Origin: Pseudomonas arsenicoxydans
GTDB taxonomy: Bacteria; Pseudomonadota; Gammaproteobacteria; Pseudomonadales; Pseudomonadaceae
Assembly: GCF_900103875.1 (NCBI RefSeq)
Contig: NZ_LT629705.1
Location: 3,109,001-3,173,000, forward strand
DNA: 64,000 nt
Reading direction: 5' to 3'
This document shows, piece after piece, positions 10,261 through 19,718 of the stretch. Below the pieces are notes generated by a model that was not told the DNA's origin, did no database searches, and saw only the letters and a list, made by a program, of their open reading frames with translations. Position numbers and translations under genes: made by a program. The stretch's first letter is position 1. Every line of letters begins with the position of its first letter.

Positions 10261-11310
10261 ATGAAACTGAAAAACACCTTGGGCTTGGCCATTGGTACTC
10301 TTATTGCCGCTACTTCGTTCGGCGCTCTGGCACAAGGCCAAGGCGCAGTTGAAGGCGAGCTCAACTACGGGAAAAAGTACAACGACAGCATTAACAATGT
10401 TGAAGATGGCTACACTCCTGGCGCTTCCATCGGTTACTTCTTGACCGACGACGTGTCGTTGAACGCTACCTACAACGCTGATGACTACACCCGTTCGAAC
10501 AACGGTACCGGTAATCAGAAAATCAAGGGCGACCAGTTCGGTCTGAACGCTCAGTACCACTTCAACAACGCTGGCGACGCTCTGCGTCCTTACGTTCAAG
10601 GTGGTGTTAAGCACGGCAGCATGACCAACGTAGCCGCTGATGGCCACACCGGTCGTGACCAGTCGACTTTCCTGACTGCAGGCGCTGGCCTGAAGTACTA
10701 CTTCCTCGAGAACGTTTACGCTCGTGCTGGCGTAGAAGCTGACTACAAGCTGGACAACGGCCGTTGGGACTACATCCCGTCCGTAGGTCTGGGTGTTAAC
10801 TTCGGTGGCGGCAACAAGCCTGCTGCTGCTCCAGTTGCAGCTCCAGCTGAAGTCTGCACCGACAGCGACAACGACGGCGTGTGCGACAACGTTGACAAGT
10901 GCCCGAACACCCCAGCCAACGTAACTGTTGACGCTGATGGCTGCCCGGCAGTTGCTGAAGTTGTTCGTGTTGAGCTGGACGTGAAGTTCGACTTCAACAA
11001 GTCGGTAGTCAAGCCTAACAGCTACGGCGACATCAAAAACCTGGCTGACTTCATGAAGCAGTACCCATCCACCACTACTGTTGTTGAAGGTCACACTGAC
11101 TCCGTCGGTCCTGACGCTTACAACCAGAAACTGTCCGAGCGTCGTGCAAACGCCGTTAAACAAGTTCTGACCAACCAGTACGGTGTTTCGCCGTCCCGCG
11201 TTCAGTCTGTTGGCTACGGCGAATCCCGCCCAGTTGCTGACAACGCCACTGAAGCTGGTCGCGCTGTAAACCGTCGCGTAGAAGCGAAGGTTGAAGCTCA
11301 AGCTAAGTAA
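10261..11310 (+). CDS. oprF: Major outer-membrane porin / structural protein OprF
   Basis: This 349-residue protein has a signal peptide of about 24 residues (cleavage after ALA, before QGQGAV) and an N-terminal eight-stranded barrel. A Pro/Ala linker leads to a four-cysteine TSP3-like loop (CTDSDNDGVCDNVDKCP). The C-terminal OmpA-like domain (GHTDSVGPDAYN, LSERRANAV) binds peptidoglycan. It is the general diffusion porin and cell-envelope anchor. The 107 bp gap after sigX contains its promoters, one expected to be SigX-dependent. Codon use is strongly biased, as expected for an abundant protein. Confidence 0.97.
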   Translation: MKLKNTLGLAIGTLIAATSFGALAQGQGAVEGELNYGKKYNDSINNVEDGYTPGASIGYFLTDDVSLNATYNADDYTRSNNGTGNQKIKGDQFGLNAQYHFNNAGDALRPYVQGGVKHGSMTNVAADGHTGRDQSTFLTAGAGLKYYFLENVYARAGVEADYKLDNGRWDYIPSVGLGVNFGGGNKPAAAPVAAPAEVCTDSDNDGVCDNVDKCPNTPANVTVDADGCPAVAEVVRVELDVKFDFNKSVVKPNSYGDIKNLADFMKQYPSTTTVVEGHTDSVGPDAYNQKLSERRANAVKQVLTNQYGVSPSRVQSVGYGESRPVADNATEAGRAVNRRVEAKVEAQAK

Positions 11311-11328
11311 TTAGCTCGCAGCTCTGAG

Positions 11329-11357
11329 AAAAGCCCGGCTTAGGCCGGGCTTTTCTT
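11329..11357 (+). terminator. oprF terminator
   Basis: AAAAGCCCGGC and GCCGGGCTTTT form a perfect stem around TTAG, followed by a short T-rich stretch, 18 bp after the oprF stop. Confidence 0.85.
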
Positions 11358-11387
11358 TGTCTGCGATTTGGTGAAGGAGGGGGTGAA

Positions 11388-12152
11388 TCAGGCGGATTGA
11401 TCGGCGGTTACCGCCGGCAAGCCGTGCGCCCACAGAGTCGACGTTGCGCGGGCCGCCACTGCTCCGATCACCAGAATGGCGGGGCTCTTGAGCTGAAAAT
11501 CGCTGGCCGCCTGTTCCATGGCTGTCAGATCGCTGCGACATACCCGTTGATGTGGCAGGGACGCGTTTTCAATCATTGCCACCGGCGTATCAGCCGCCAT
11601 TCCCCCCGCCAGCAGTTGCTCCCGGATCTCGCTCAACTTCGCCACACCCATGTAGATCACCAGCGTCGTGCCGCCTTGGGCCAGAGCTTGCCAGTTCAGG
11701 CTGCTGCCATCCTGCGTGTGGGCGGTGACCAGCGTCACACCCCTAGCCACGCCGCGCAGAGTCAATGAAATATCGCATTGCGTCGCACCGGCCAGTCCGG
11801 CGGTGATGCCGTTGACCAGCTCAACGTCGACACCGTGCTCGCGCAACCACTCCGCTTCCTCACCGCCGCGACCGAAGATGCACGGATCGCCTCCCTTGAG
11901 CCGCACCACGCACTTGCCCTGCCGGGCATAACGCAGCATCAGGCGATGAATGAACGCTTGGGGCGTGGATCTACATCCGCCGCGTTTACCCACAGGAATA
12001 ATCCGTGCGCCAGGGCAATGTTCCAGCACCGCGTCATTAACCAGATCGTCGATCAGCACCACATCCGCTTCTCTCAACGCCCGAACAGCCTTGAGGGTCA
12101 GTAATTCGGGGTCACCGGGACCCGCGCCCACCAGCCAGACTTTTGCGCTCAT
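11388..12152 (-). CDS. cobA: Uroporphyrinogen-III C-methyltransferase
   Basis: This 254-residue SUMT makes precorrin-2 from uroporphyrinogen III and SAM, the first step to siroheme, which nitrite reductase NirB needs. The motifs VGAGPGDPELLTLKA near the N-terminus and RLKGGDPCIFGRGGEE in the middle are diagnostic. The ATG at 12152 has TTGAGG upstream; a longer open frame reaches back into nasC but lacks a start site. It is the last gene of the nirBD-nasC-cobA operon, 10 bp after nasC. Confidence 0.95.
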   Translation of the reverse strand: MSAKVWLVGAGPGDPELLTLKAVRALREADVVLIDDLVNDAVLEHCPGARIIPVGKRGGCRSTPQAFIHRLMLRYARQGKCVVRLKGGDPCIFGRGGEEAEWLREHGVDVELVNGITAGLAGATQCDISLTLRGVARGVTLVTAHTQDGSSLNWQALAQGGTTLVIYMGVAKLSEIREQLLAGGMAADTPVAMIENASLPHQRVCRSDLTAMEQAASDFQLKSPAILVIGAVAARATSTLWAHGLPAVTADQSA

Positions 12153-12162
12153 AGTGTTTTCC

Positions 12163-14880
12163 TCAAGAGATGACGGCGATCGGCTGCGCAGTGGCAGCCA
12201 GCAGGCGCTTGATTTCCGGTACGCAGGAGCCGCATTGCGTGCCACAGCCCAATGTCTGTTTCAGGCCCTGCAAGTCCAGGCCACGACTGATTCCGGCGCA
12301 GATGGCGCTTTGACTGACGTTTTTGCAGTTGCACAGGGTTTTTGTGCCAAGTGACGCGGCGCCCGCGTTGCCCGGTGGCGCGCTCAGCGGTGCCAGCAGC
12401 CAGCGCCGCAGTTGTTCGTCGGCGCGGCCTTCAAGCCAGAGGTTTTGCAGCCAGTGTTGGGCGAGCGTTTCGCCGGCCAGGCGCAGGGCGGTAATTCGGC
12501 CGTTTTCGATTCGTACCCGTTTGCCGATGGCGCGCCGCGGATCGTCATAGGCCAAAACCGGGCCATCGTTGAGCGCCAGGCATTGATCGATATCACGCAG
12601 CAGTTGTGGATCAGGCGCGGCGGCGCTGGCAGCGCGTATCAGCAGCGCCGGGCGCTCGCGGCCGATCAGGCTGAGGCTAGCGTAGGAAAACGCCTCACAG
12701 AGCGGTCGTAGCGTCTCGATATGCTGTTGAACATTGCCTTCGATCAGGGCGAATAGCTGCCACGGCAACTGCACCGGCTCGAGCCGCACGCCGCTGTGTT
12801 TGAGTTCCGGTTGTTTCGACAGCGGATCGAATGCAGGAAGGGTGAGGGTGTTCACGCCGCCCTTGAGAAAGCGGTCACCAAAATGCATCGGCAGAAACGC
12901 CTGGCCAGGCCGCACACTGTCATCGCTGCTGACCGGCACAATCACCGAGCCGCGGCGGCTTTTGACGTTGATCAGGTCACCAGGCTGCAGGCGATGCCGG
13001 CGCAGTTCATCCGGGTGCAAGCTCAACACGGCTTCACTGACATGACCGAAGAGCTGCGCGGCAGTGCCGGTGCGGCTCATGCCATGCCATTGGTCACGCA
13101 GACGGCCAGTGATGAGGGTCAGCGGGAAGCGTGCGTCGCGTTGTTCCTTGGCGGCGCGATACGGGTCGGCCACAAACTGCGCGCGCCCACTGGCGGTCGG
13201 GAAAACGCCGTCGAGGTACAGGCGAGCGGTGCCTTCGCTGGCGCCCGTGGGGAAAGGCCATTGTTGCGGGCCGAGACGGTCGATCAGCGCATGGCTGATA
13301 CCGGACAGGTCCAGGTCGCGCCCGTGAGTCAGTTGTTTGTATTCGTCGAACACCTGTGCAGGCGATTCAAAGGCAAACAGGCTGTTCTGCCCAGGGCGCA
13401 GGTGCTTTTCCAGGCGTTGTGCGAAATCTACCGTAATCGACCAGTCGGGACGGGCTTCACCCGGTGCGACGATGGCCTGGCGAACGTGGGAAATGCGCCG
13501 TTCGGAGTTGGTCACCATACCGTCCTTTTCACCCCAGCTGGCGGCGGGCAACAGCAGGTCGGCGAAGGCGGCGGTTTCGGTGGTGCGAAAAGCCTCCTGC
13601 AATACCACGAACGGGCAGGCCTCCAGTGCGGCGCGCACGGCAGTCTGGTCCGGCAGCGATTGCGCAGGGTTAGTACAAGCGATCCACAGGGCTTTGATTT
13701 TTCCGCTACGGACCTGCTCAAACAATTCAATCGCGGTCAGCCCGGTGTTTACCGGCAGCTCATCAACCCCCCAGTAGGACGCCACTTGCGCGCGATGTTC
13801 GGCATTGGCCGCTTCGCGGTGTCCCGGCAGCAGGTTCGACAGGCTGCCGGTTTCTCGTCCGCCCATGGCATTCGGCTGACCGGTCAGGGAGAACGGTCCT
13901 GCACCCGGACGGCCGATTTGCCCGGTGGCCAGGTGGAGATTGATCAGTGCGCTGTTCTTCGCGCTGCCGGCGGTGGACTGGTTCAGCCCCATGCACCACA
14001 ACGATAGAAAGCTCTTCGAGGTGCCGACCCACTCAGCGCATTGCTGCAATTGCTCGACGCTGATACCGCACAGTTGCGACACCATTTGCGGCGTGTAATC
14101 GCGCACCAGGTTTTTCAGCTCGCCCAGGCCCTCGGTGTGCGCCGTGATGAAGTCGCGGTCGATCCAGTCTTCCCACAGCAGCAGGTGCAAAATCCCATGA
14201 AACAAAGCGACATCGGTCCCGGGAAGAATCGCCAGGTGCAGGTCAGCCAAATCGCAGGTGTCGGTACGACGTGGGTCGATGACCATGACTTTCATCTGTG
14301 GACGGCGGGACTTGGCTTCTTCCAGGCGACGAAACAGCACCGGGTGGGCGTAGGCCATGTTGCTGCCGACGATCATCACGCAGTCGCTCAACTCCAGGTC
14401 TTCGTAGTTGCAGGGAGGTGCATCGGCGCCAAGACTGCGCTTGTAGCCAACCACTGCCGACGACATGCACAGGCGTGAATTGCTGTCGATGTTGTTGGTG
14501 CCTACCAGCGCTCGCGCTAGTTTGTTGAAGGCGTAGTAATCCTCCGTCAGCAACTGCCCGGAAATGTAGAACGCCACGCTGTCCGGGCCGTGTTCGGCGA
14601 TGGTTTGCGCGAAGACATTGGCGGCGTGATCGAGGGCGGTGTCCCAGTCGGTGCGGCTGCGGGCCAGGCCCTTGCCAAGGCGCAACTCGGGGTACAAGGC
14701 GCGCGCGGTCAGGTCGCCGGTCAGGTGCAAGGTCGAACCCTTGCTGCACAATTTGCCGAAGTTGGCCGGGTGGGCCGGATCGCCGCTGACGCCGAGGATG
14801 CGCTCGCCGTCATGCTCGATCAGCACGCCGCAGCCAACCCCGCAGTAGCAGCAAGTGGAGGCGGTGATCTGGCTGTTCAT
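12163..14880 (-). CDS. nasC: Assimilatory nitrate reductase, large catalytic subunit
   Basis: This 905-residue molybdopterin enzyme has an N-terminal [4Fe-4S] motif (CCYCGVGCG, then GKLCSKG), the bis-MGD oxidoreductase core and a dinucleotide-binding domain. A C-terminal BFD-like [2Fe-2S] domain follows (CNCKNV, GCGTQCGSC). It is cytoplasmic, with no Tat signal, and reduces nitrate to nitrite for assimilation. Its start overlaps the nirD stop in an ATGA arrangement, implying translational coupling. In some species this gene is called nasA; here nasA is kept for the transporter. Confidence 0.95.
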   Translation of the reverse strand: MNSQITASTCCYCGVGCGVLIEHDGERILGVSGDPAHPANFGKLCSKGSTLHLTGDLTARALYPELRLGKGLARSRTDWDTALDHAANVFAQTIAEHGPDSVAFYISGQLLTEDYYAFNKLARALVGTNNIDSNSRLCMSSAVVGYKRSLGADAPPCNYEDLELSDCVMIVGSNMAYAHPVLFRRLEEAKSRRPQMKVMVIDPRRTDTCDLADLHLAILPGTDVALFHGILHLLLWEDWIDRDFITAHTEGLGELKNLVRDYTPQMVSQLCGISVEQLQQCAEWVGTSKSFLSLWCMGLNQSTAGSAKNSALINLHLATGQIGRPGAGPFSLTGQPNAMGGRETGSLSNLLPGHREAANAEHRAQVASYWGVDELPVNTGLTAIELFEQVRSGKIKALWIACTNPAQSLPDQTAVRAALEACPFVVLQEAFRTTETAAFADLLLPAASWGEKDGMVTNSERRISHVRQAIVAPGEARPDWSITVDFAQRLEKHLRPGQNSLFAFESPAQVFDEYKQLTHGRDLDLSGISHALIDRLGPQQWPFPTGASEGTARLYLDGVFPTASGRAQFVADPYRAAKEQRDARFPLTLITGRLRDQWHGMSRTGTAAQLFGHVSEAVLSLHPDELRRHRLQPGDLINVKSRRGSVIVPVSSDDSVRPGQAFLPMHFGDRFLKGGVNTLTLPAFDPLSKQPELKHSGVRLEPVQLPWQLFALIEGNVQQHIETLRPLCEAFSYASLSLIGRERPALLIRAASAAAPDPQLLRDIDQCLALNDGPVLAYDDPRRAIGKRVRIENGRITALRLAGETLAQHWLQNLWLEGRADEQLRRWLLAPLSAPPGNAGAASLGTKTLCNCKNVSQSAICAGISRGLDLQGLKQTLGCGTQCGSCVPEIKRLLAATAQPIAVIS

Positions 14881-15197
14881 CAGCGTGCTTCCCGCAGGGC
14901 CAGCAACACACGGCCGTTCTCGACCCGTGCCGAATGATGGTGGGCGCAGCCGATATCCGGGGCCTGGGCCTCGCCGGTTTCCAGGTCGATCTGCCAGTTG
15001 TGCAGCGGGCAGGCAACGCGTTTGCCGTAGATCAGGCCTTGGGACAGCGGTCCGCCCTTGTGCGGGCAGCGGTCGTCGAGGGCGAACACTTCGTCGTCGC
15101 TTGTACGAAAAATCGCGATGTCGCCTTTCGGGCCTGCAATGATCCGGGAGCCGAGGGCATTGATCTCTTCCAGTGCGCAGATATCCAGCCAGTTCAT
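14880..15197 (-). CDS. nirD: Nitrite reductase small subunit
   Basis: This 105-residue Rieske-like subunit retains both ligand pairs, CPHKG and CPLHNW, so it may bind a [2Fe-2S] cluster; many NirD proteins have lost these. It assists NirB in reducing nitrite to ammonium. The ATG at 15197 overlaps the nirB stop (ATGA), and its own stop overlaps the nasC start. A longer reading frame extends into nirB but has no support. Confidence 0.95.
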   Translation of the reverse strand: MNWLDICALEEINALGSRIIAGPKGDIAIFRTSDDEVFALDDRCPHKGGPLSQGLIYGKRVACPLHNWQIDLETGEAQAPDIGCAHHHSARVENGRVLLALREAR

Positions 15198-17647
15198 GCC
15201 TGCACCTCCAGGTTCTTCACGGGGATGACCTCGAACTCTTTCTTCAGCAGAGGTTGCTCCAAGCGTTCTTTCCACGGGTCCTGTTCGAACGACAGGGAGA
15301 ATTGCAGGCGCTCATTCAACGCTTTGCGACGCTGCGGGTCTTCCAGCACGGCTTTTTTGATGTGTTCCATGCCGACCCGTTGCAAGTAGTGCACGGTGCG
15401 TTCGAGGTAGAAGGCTTCTTCGCGGTACAGCTGCAGGAATGCGCCGTTGTATTCGCGCACTTCTTCGGCGGTTTTGAGCTTGACGAAAAATTCCGCGACT
15501 TCGGTTTTGATCCCGCCGTTGCCGCCGATGTACATCTCCCAGCCCGAGTCCACACCGATAATTCCCACATCCTTGATGCCCGCTTCCGAACAGTTGCGTG
15601 GGCAGCCGGAGACGGCGAGTTTCACTTTGTGCGGCGACCACATGTTGAACAGGTCATGTTCCAGCTCGATCCCCAGTTGCGTGGAGTTCTGCGTGCCGAA
15701 GCGGCAGAACTCGCTGCCAACGCAGGTTTTTACCGTGCGGATGGATTTGCCGTAGGCGTGGCCAGAAGGCATGTCCAGGTCTTTCCAGACACCCGGCAGG
15801 TCCTGTTTCTTGATGCCCAGCAAGTCGATGCGCTGCCCGCCAGTCACCTTGACCATCGGCACGTTGTACTTGTCGGCCACATCGGCGATGCGTCGCAGTT
15901 CTGAAGGATTGGTCACACCGCCCCACATCCGCGGGACCACAGAATAAGTGCCGTCTTTCTGAATGTTGGCGTGGGCCCGTTCGTTGATCAGGCGCGATTG
16001 TGGATCGTCCCTGGCTTCGCCCGGCCAGGTCGAGATCAAGTAGTAGTTGAGCGCGGGGCGGCAGGTGGCGCAGCCATTCGGGGTGCGCCAGTTCAGGTAA
16101 CTCAGGGTGCCGGCGATGGTCAACAGATGCTGTTCGCGGATGGCCTGGCGGATTTGCCCATGATTGAGGTCGCTGCACCCGCAGATGGCTTTTTCGCTTT
16201 TCGGTTTGACGTCGGCGGCACCGCCCACGGTGTTGATCAGGATCTGCTCGACCAGCCCCGCACAGGAGCCGCAGGAACTGGCGGCCTTGGTGTGTTTCTT
16301 TACGTCGTCGACGCTGAACAGACCGTGTTCCTGAATCGCCTTGACGATGGTGCCTTTGCACACGCCGTTGCAGCCGCAGACTTCGGCGGTGTCGGCCATG
16401 CTCATGGCTTTGTCCTGGCCTTGGTGTCCTACATCGCCCAAGGCGTTTTCGCCGAACATCAGGTGGTCGCGGATCTCGCCGATGGCGTGATTCTCACGGA
16501 TTTGTCGGAAATACCAACCGCCATCTGCCGTATCGCCGTACAGACAGGCACCGACCAGCACGTCATCCTTGATCACCAGCTTTTTGTAGACCCCGCCGAT
16601 CGGGTCGGAAAGGGTGATGGTCTCGGTGCCTTCGCCGCCCATGAAGTCGCCGGCGGAAAACAGGTCGATGCCGGTGACTTTCAATTTCGTCGAGGTCACC
16701 GAGCCCTTGTAGGTGGCGAAGCCCAGTTGGGCGAGGTGATTGGCGCAGACCTTGGCTTGCTCGAACAATGGCGCGACCAGACCGTAGGCGATGCCCCGGT
16801 GACTGGCGCACTCACCGATGGCGTAGACCCGTGGGTCGTAGGTTTGCATGGTGTCGTTGACCAGAATCCCGCGGTTGCAGGGGATGCCGGATTTTTCCGC
16901 CAGTTCGGTGCTCGGGCGAATGCCGGCGGCCATGACCACCAGGTCAGCGGGGATGATGTCGCCGTTCTTGAACTGCACCGAGCCGACCCGGCCATTGCCG
17001 GCATCGTGCAGCGCCTGGGTCTGTTCGCACAGGCGAAAGTGCAGGCCACGGCCTTCAAGCGCGGTTTGCAGGAGCTGGCCGCTGGTTTTGTCCAGTTGCC
17101 GCTCCAGCAACCATTCGCCGATGTGCACCACGGTGACGTGCATGCCGCGCAGCATCAGGCCGTTGGCGGCTTCCAGGCCGAGCAGGCCGCCACCGATGAC
17201 CACGGCGTGTTTGTGGGTCTTGGCGGTGTCGATCATGGCCTGGGTGTCGGCGATGTCGCGGTAGCCGATCACGCCCTGCAAGGTGTTGCCGGGAATCGGC
17301 AGGATGAACGGGGTTGATCCGGTCGCGATCAGCAGGCGATCGTAGTCGGCCTCGGTGCCGTCTTCGGCGATGACCCGGCGCTTGACCCGGTCGATCTCCA
17401 CCACCTTGCGGTTGAGCAGCAGCTTGATGTTGTTTTCCAGGTACCAGTCCAGATCGTTGAGCACGATCTCTTCGAAGGTTTGTTCGCCGGCCAGGACGGG
17501 CGAGAGCAGGATACGGTTGTAATTGGTATGGGGTTCGGCGCCGAAGACGGTGATGTCGTACAGCTCATTGCTCAGCTTGAGCAATTCCTCCAGGGTGCGA
17601 ACCCCGGCCATGCCGTTGCCGATCATCACCAGTTTTAGTTTTTTCAT
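15194..17647 (-). CDS. nirB: NAD(P)H nitrite reductase large subunit
   Basis: This 817-residue enzyme has an N-terminal FAD/NAD(P)H domain (VMIGNGMAGVRTLEELL, VVIGGGLLGLEAANG) and two BFD-like [2Fe-2S] segments (CGCNGVCKG; CGCSDLNHG). The C-terminal siroheme/[4Fe-4S] domain carries CVGSEFCRFG and GCPRNCSEAG. It reduces nitrite to ammonium in the cytoplasm. It is the first gene of the operon, after a leader with a sigma-54-type promoter and an ANTAR-type attenuator. Confidence 0.97.
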   Translation of the reverse strand: MKKLKLVMIGNGMAGVRTLEELLKLSNELYDITVFGAEPHTNYNRILLSPVLAGEQTFEEIVLNDLDWYLENNIKLLLNRKVVEIDRVKRRVIAEDGTEADYDRLLIATGSTPFILPIPGNTLQGVIGYRDIADTQAMIDTAKTHKHAVVIGGGLLGLEAANGLMLRGMHVTVVHIGEWLLERQLDKTSGQLLQTALEGRGLHFRLCEQTQALHDAGNGRVGSVQFKNGDIIPADLVVMAAGIRPSTELAEKSGIPCNRGILVNDTMQTYDPRVYAIGECASHRGIAYGLVAPLFEQAKVCANHLAQLGFATYKGSVTSTKLKVTGIDLFSAGDFMGGEGTETITLSDPIGGVYKKLVIKDDVLVGACLYGDTADGGWYFRQIRENHAIGEIRDHLMFGENALGDVGHQGQDKAMSMADTAEVCGCNGVCKGTIVKAIQEHGLFSVDDVKKHTKAASSCGSCAGLVEQILINTVGGAADVKPKSEKAICGCSDLNHGQIRQAIREQHLLTIAGTLSYLNWRTPNGCATCRPALNYYLISTWPGEARDDPQSRLINERAHANIQKDGTYSVVPRMWGGVTNPSELRRIADVADKYNVPMVKVTGGQRIDLLGIKKQDLPGVWKDLDMPSGHAYGKSIRTVKTCVGSEFCRFGTQNSTQLGIELEHDLFNMWSPHKVKLAVSGCPRNCSEAGIKDVGIIGVDSGWEMYIGGNGGIKTEVAEFFVKLKTAEEVREYNGAFLQLYREEAFYLERTVHYLQRVGMEHIKKAVLEDPQRRKALNERLQFSLSFEQDPWKERLEQPLLKKEFEVIPVKNLEVQA

Positions 17648-17718
17648 TCAGGTTCTCCGGGAGCTCGGACCCGCCTTATCAGGGCGTACAGGTCGTGCTC
17701 GACAAATTTTGCGCAAAC

Positions 17719-17805
17719 AAAAAAAGGCGTCCCGCTAGCTAACTAGCGAGGACGCCTTTGTCCTGGTCCCGTTCTCTCGGGAAGCGCATCCTTCGTCGTT
17801 GAAGG
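17719..17805 (-). promoter_or_regulatory. ANTAR-type antitermination leader of nirB operon
   Basis: Read on the minus strand, hairpin P1 (17790-17805) is CCUUC, loop AACGAC, GAAGG. Hairpin P2 (17767-17782) is UCCCG, loop AGAGAA, CGGGA. Both hexaloops have A at position 1 and G at position 4, the known signature bound by ANTAR regulators such as NasT. A strong stem at 17726-17756 (GGCGUCC paired with GGACGCC, with a CGCU/AGCG inner stem) plus seven U forms the terminator. The start codon of nirB is about 70 bases further on. The mechanism is inferred from the known NasS/NasT system. Confidence 0.85.
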
Positions 17806-17833
17806 CTGGGCTTTATGTAAGTTGAAAAAGATA

Positions 17834-17851
17834 ATGCAGCGGTTGTGCCAA
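17834..17851 (-). promoter_or_regulatory. Sigma-54-type (-24/-12) promoter of nirB operon
   Basis: On the minus strand TTGGCACAACCGCTGCAT places GG and GC exactly ten bases apart, close to the consensus TGGCAC-N5-TTGCA. Transcription would begin near 17824, just before the ANTAR leader. Confidence 0.75.
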
Positions 17852-17943
17852 GTCTCGCAAAGGCCCGATTTATGGGTTCACGACAGGGGAGGAGGGTGTT
17901 TTTGTGCACCGGTTCAAGGCGCGACGCTCGGTTTTGAAGCAGA

Positions 17944-18029
17944 AATTCAAAAGATCGCAGCCTGCGGCAGGTCTTGCAGGAGATCGTGGGCACCTTTAGG
18001 CGCTGCCGCAGGCTGCGATCTTTTGAATT
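17944..18029. repeat. REP doublet with 27 bp perfect arms
   Basis: The arms at 17944-17970 and 18003-18029 are exact reverse complements over 27 bp (core GATCGCAGCCTGCGGCAG). The spacer is 32 bp. This is a Pseudomonas REP/REPIN-type element between the kinase gene and the nirB promoter. Confidence 0.85.
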
Positions 18030-18040
18030 CAGTGAAAAAC

Positions 18041-19711
18041 TCAGCCATGAAACATCAAGTACAGCAGCACCAGATTGACCAGCAACGACCCCAGCGCCAA
18101 CGTCCGCCAGACTTTCAGCGGCTCTCGCTCCAGCAGCGGTCTGGGGCGCACGCTCAAGCTGCGTCGTTCACCCTGTTCCAGCACCAGCAGCCATTCCTCT
18201 GCGGTTTCAAAGCGCTGGGCCGGTTGCACCGCAACCGCACGATCCATGCTTTGCGCGATCCATTCCGGCAGGTCGGGGCGGTAGCGACTGGCGCTGATCG
18301 GGATACCAAACCGTGGGCGCTGGAAGGCTTCGATCTCGCCATAGGGATAATGCCCGGTCAGCAGGAAATATAAGGTCACACCGACTGCATACAGATCCTG
18401 TTGCTGGGACGGCGGGTCACCGCGAAAGGCTTCCGGCGCGATATAGCTGGGTGTTCCGGGCAAAGCAGACGGTTGATCTTCAGACAGGCCAGGGCAGTAG
18501 GCGAGACCGAAATCGAGCAGGCGCAATTCGCCGTCGTCCCCCAGCCACAGGTTTTCCGGTTTGATGTCGCGGTGCAGGATTTGCCGTCGATGGAGCATGC
18601 CGACGGCCCGCAGCAGCCGTTCAGCCAAATCTTGCCACTGGGCCAACGGTAGCTGCTCCACGCGCTCATGAAGGGCGGCGAGGGTAGACCCGGAATATTC
18701 GCGCATCACGTAGTACAAATGCTGACGCTGACTGGCGGCATGCACTTCAGGAAAATGCCGTCCGGCGACACGTTTGAGAAACCATTCTTCCGACAGCAAC
18801 GCTTGCCCGGCCAGATGATCGTCGCGCAACGCAACGGGCAAGGTTTTCAGCAGCCACGGTTGTTGCTGACTGTCGCGAACCCGATAGAGCAGCGATTGCT
18901 GGCTCTGGCCGAGAATCCCGTCGACCTGCCAACCCTCGAACATCTGACCCGGTTTCAGTGCCGGAGGCAGCGGCCATTGCTGCAAATGAATCAGCGCATC
19001 GCCAATGCTGGTCTCACCGAGGGCATCGACCCGCACCAGCAGGGCGCTGGCATTGTCCTGACTGCCGGCCAGGTGCGCGGCGTTGACCAAGGTCTGCGCC
19101 GCGCTGTTAAGGTCCGGCTGATCACGCAGAATCGCGGCAATGGCGGTGTCGCCGAGGACGGCCCACACGCCATCGCTGAGCAGCACAAAGCTCTCATCGA
19201 GGCGCAGTTCACCGTCGAGAAAATCCAGCACCAGATGCTGATCGAGACCCAGCGCACGCTTGAGCACATGTTGCATGCCTGGCTGGTCCCAGACGTGGTC
19301 CTCGCTGACCCGTTGCAAGGTGTCGGCGTGCCAGCGATAAACCCGGCAATCGCCGACGTGGGCCAGGGTAAAGCGCCGGCCACGCATGACCAGGGCACTG
19401 ACGGTGGTGAGCAACGGTTGCCCGCCGCCATTGGCCTGCAACCAGCGATTTTGCGCCAATAGCAGGCGATCCAGTGCCTGCGCGACACCCCAGGTTTCCG
19501 GGGTGGCGTAATAGTCCAGCGCCAGGGCCTGCAAGGTCGAGCGTGCGGCGAGACCGCCGTCGGCGCATTGGCTGACCCCGTCGGCGATGGCGAACAGGTA
19601 ACCCTTGCTCGCCGCCAGCGCCGGGGCCGGCGTGACCAGGCGCAGGGCGTCCTGGTTTTCCGCGCGAGGACCGATGGCGCTCGCTTCGGCAAAGCTCAGT
19701 TGCAGGCTCAT
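18041..19711 (-). CDS. Fused PP2C phosphatase - Ser/Thr protein kinase
   Basis: This 556-residue protein carries two opposed activities. The N-terminal PP2C-type phosphatase (about residues 1-235) shows ENQDAL, FAIADGVSQ, LAHVGDCRVY and SQDNAS. A Hanks-type kinase (about 260-520) shows HRDIKPENLW and DFGLAY. One transmembrane helix lies at the extreme C-terminus (LALGSLLVNLVLLYLMF). It starts 7 bp after nasA, so the two are co-transcribed. The same gene sits in nitrate-assimilation clusters of other pseudomonads. Its substrates are not evident; control of the transporter or reductase is a guess from position. Confidence 0.92.
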   Translation of the reverse strand: MSLQLSFAEASAIGPRAENQDALRLVTPAPALAASKGYLFAIADGVSQCADGGLAARSTLQALALDYYATPETWGVAQALDRLLLAQNRWLQANGGGQPLLTTVSALVMRGRRFTLAHVGDCRVYRWHADTLQRVSEDHVWDQPGMQHVLKRALGLDQHLVLDFLDGELRLDESFVLLSDGVWAVLGDTAIAAILRDQPDLNSAAQTLVNAAHLAGSQDNASALLVRVDALGETSIGDALIHLQQWPLPPALKPGQMFEGWQVDGILGQSQQSLLYRVRDSQQQPWLLKTLPVALRDDHLAGQALLSEEWFLKRVAGRHFPEVHAASQRQHLYYVMREYSGSTLAALHERVEQLPLAQWQDLAERLLRAVGMLHRRQILHRDIKPENLWLGDDGELRLLDFGLAYCPGLSEDQPSALPGTPSYIAPEAFRGDPPSQQQDLYAVGVTLYFLLTGHYPYGEIEAFQRPRFGIPISASRYRPDLPEWIAQSMDRAVAVQPAQRFETAEEWLLVLEQGERRSLSVRPRPLLEREPLKVWRTLALGSLLVNLVLLYLMFHG

Positions 19712-19718
19712 TAACGTC

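Noticed and set aside
10171..11301. A 376-codon frame opposite oprF
   Set aside because: It is a shadow created by the strongly biased codon use of oprF; the composition is Val/Ser-rich and unlike a real protein.
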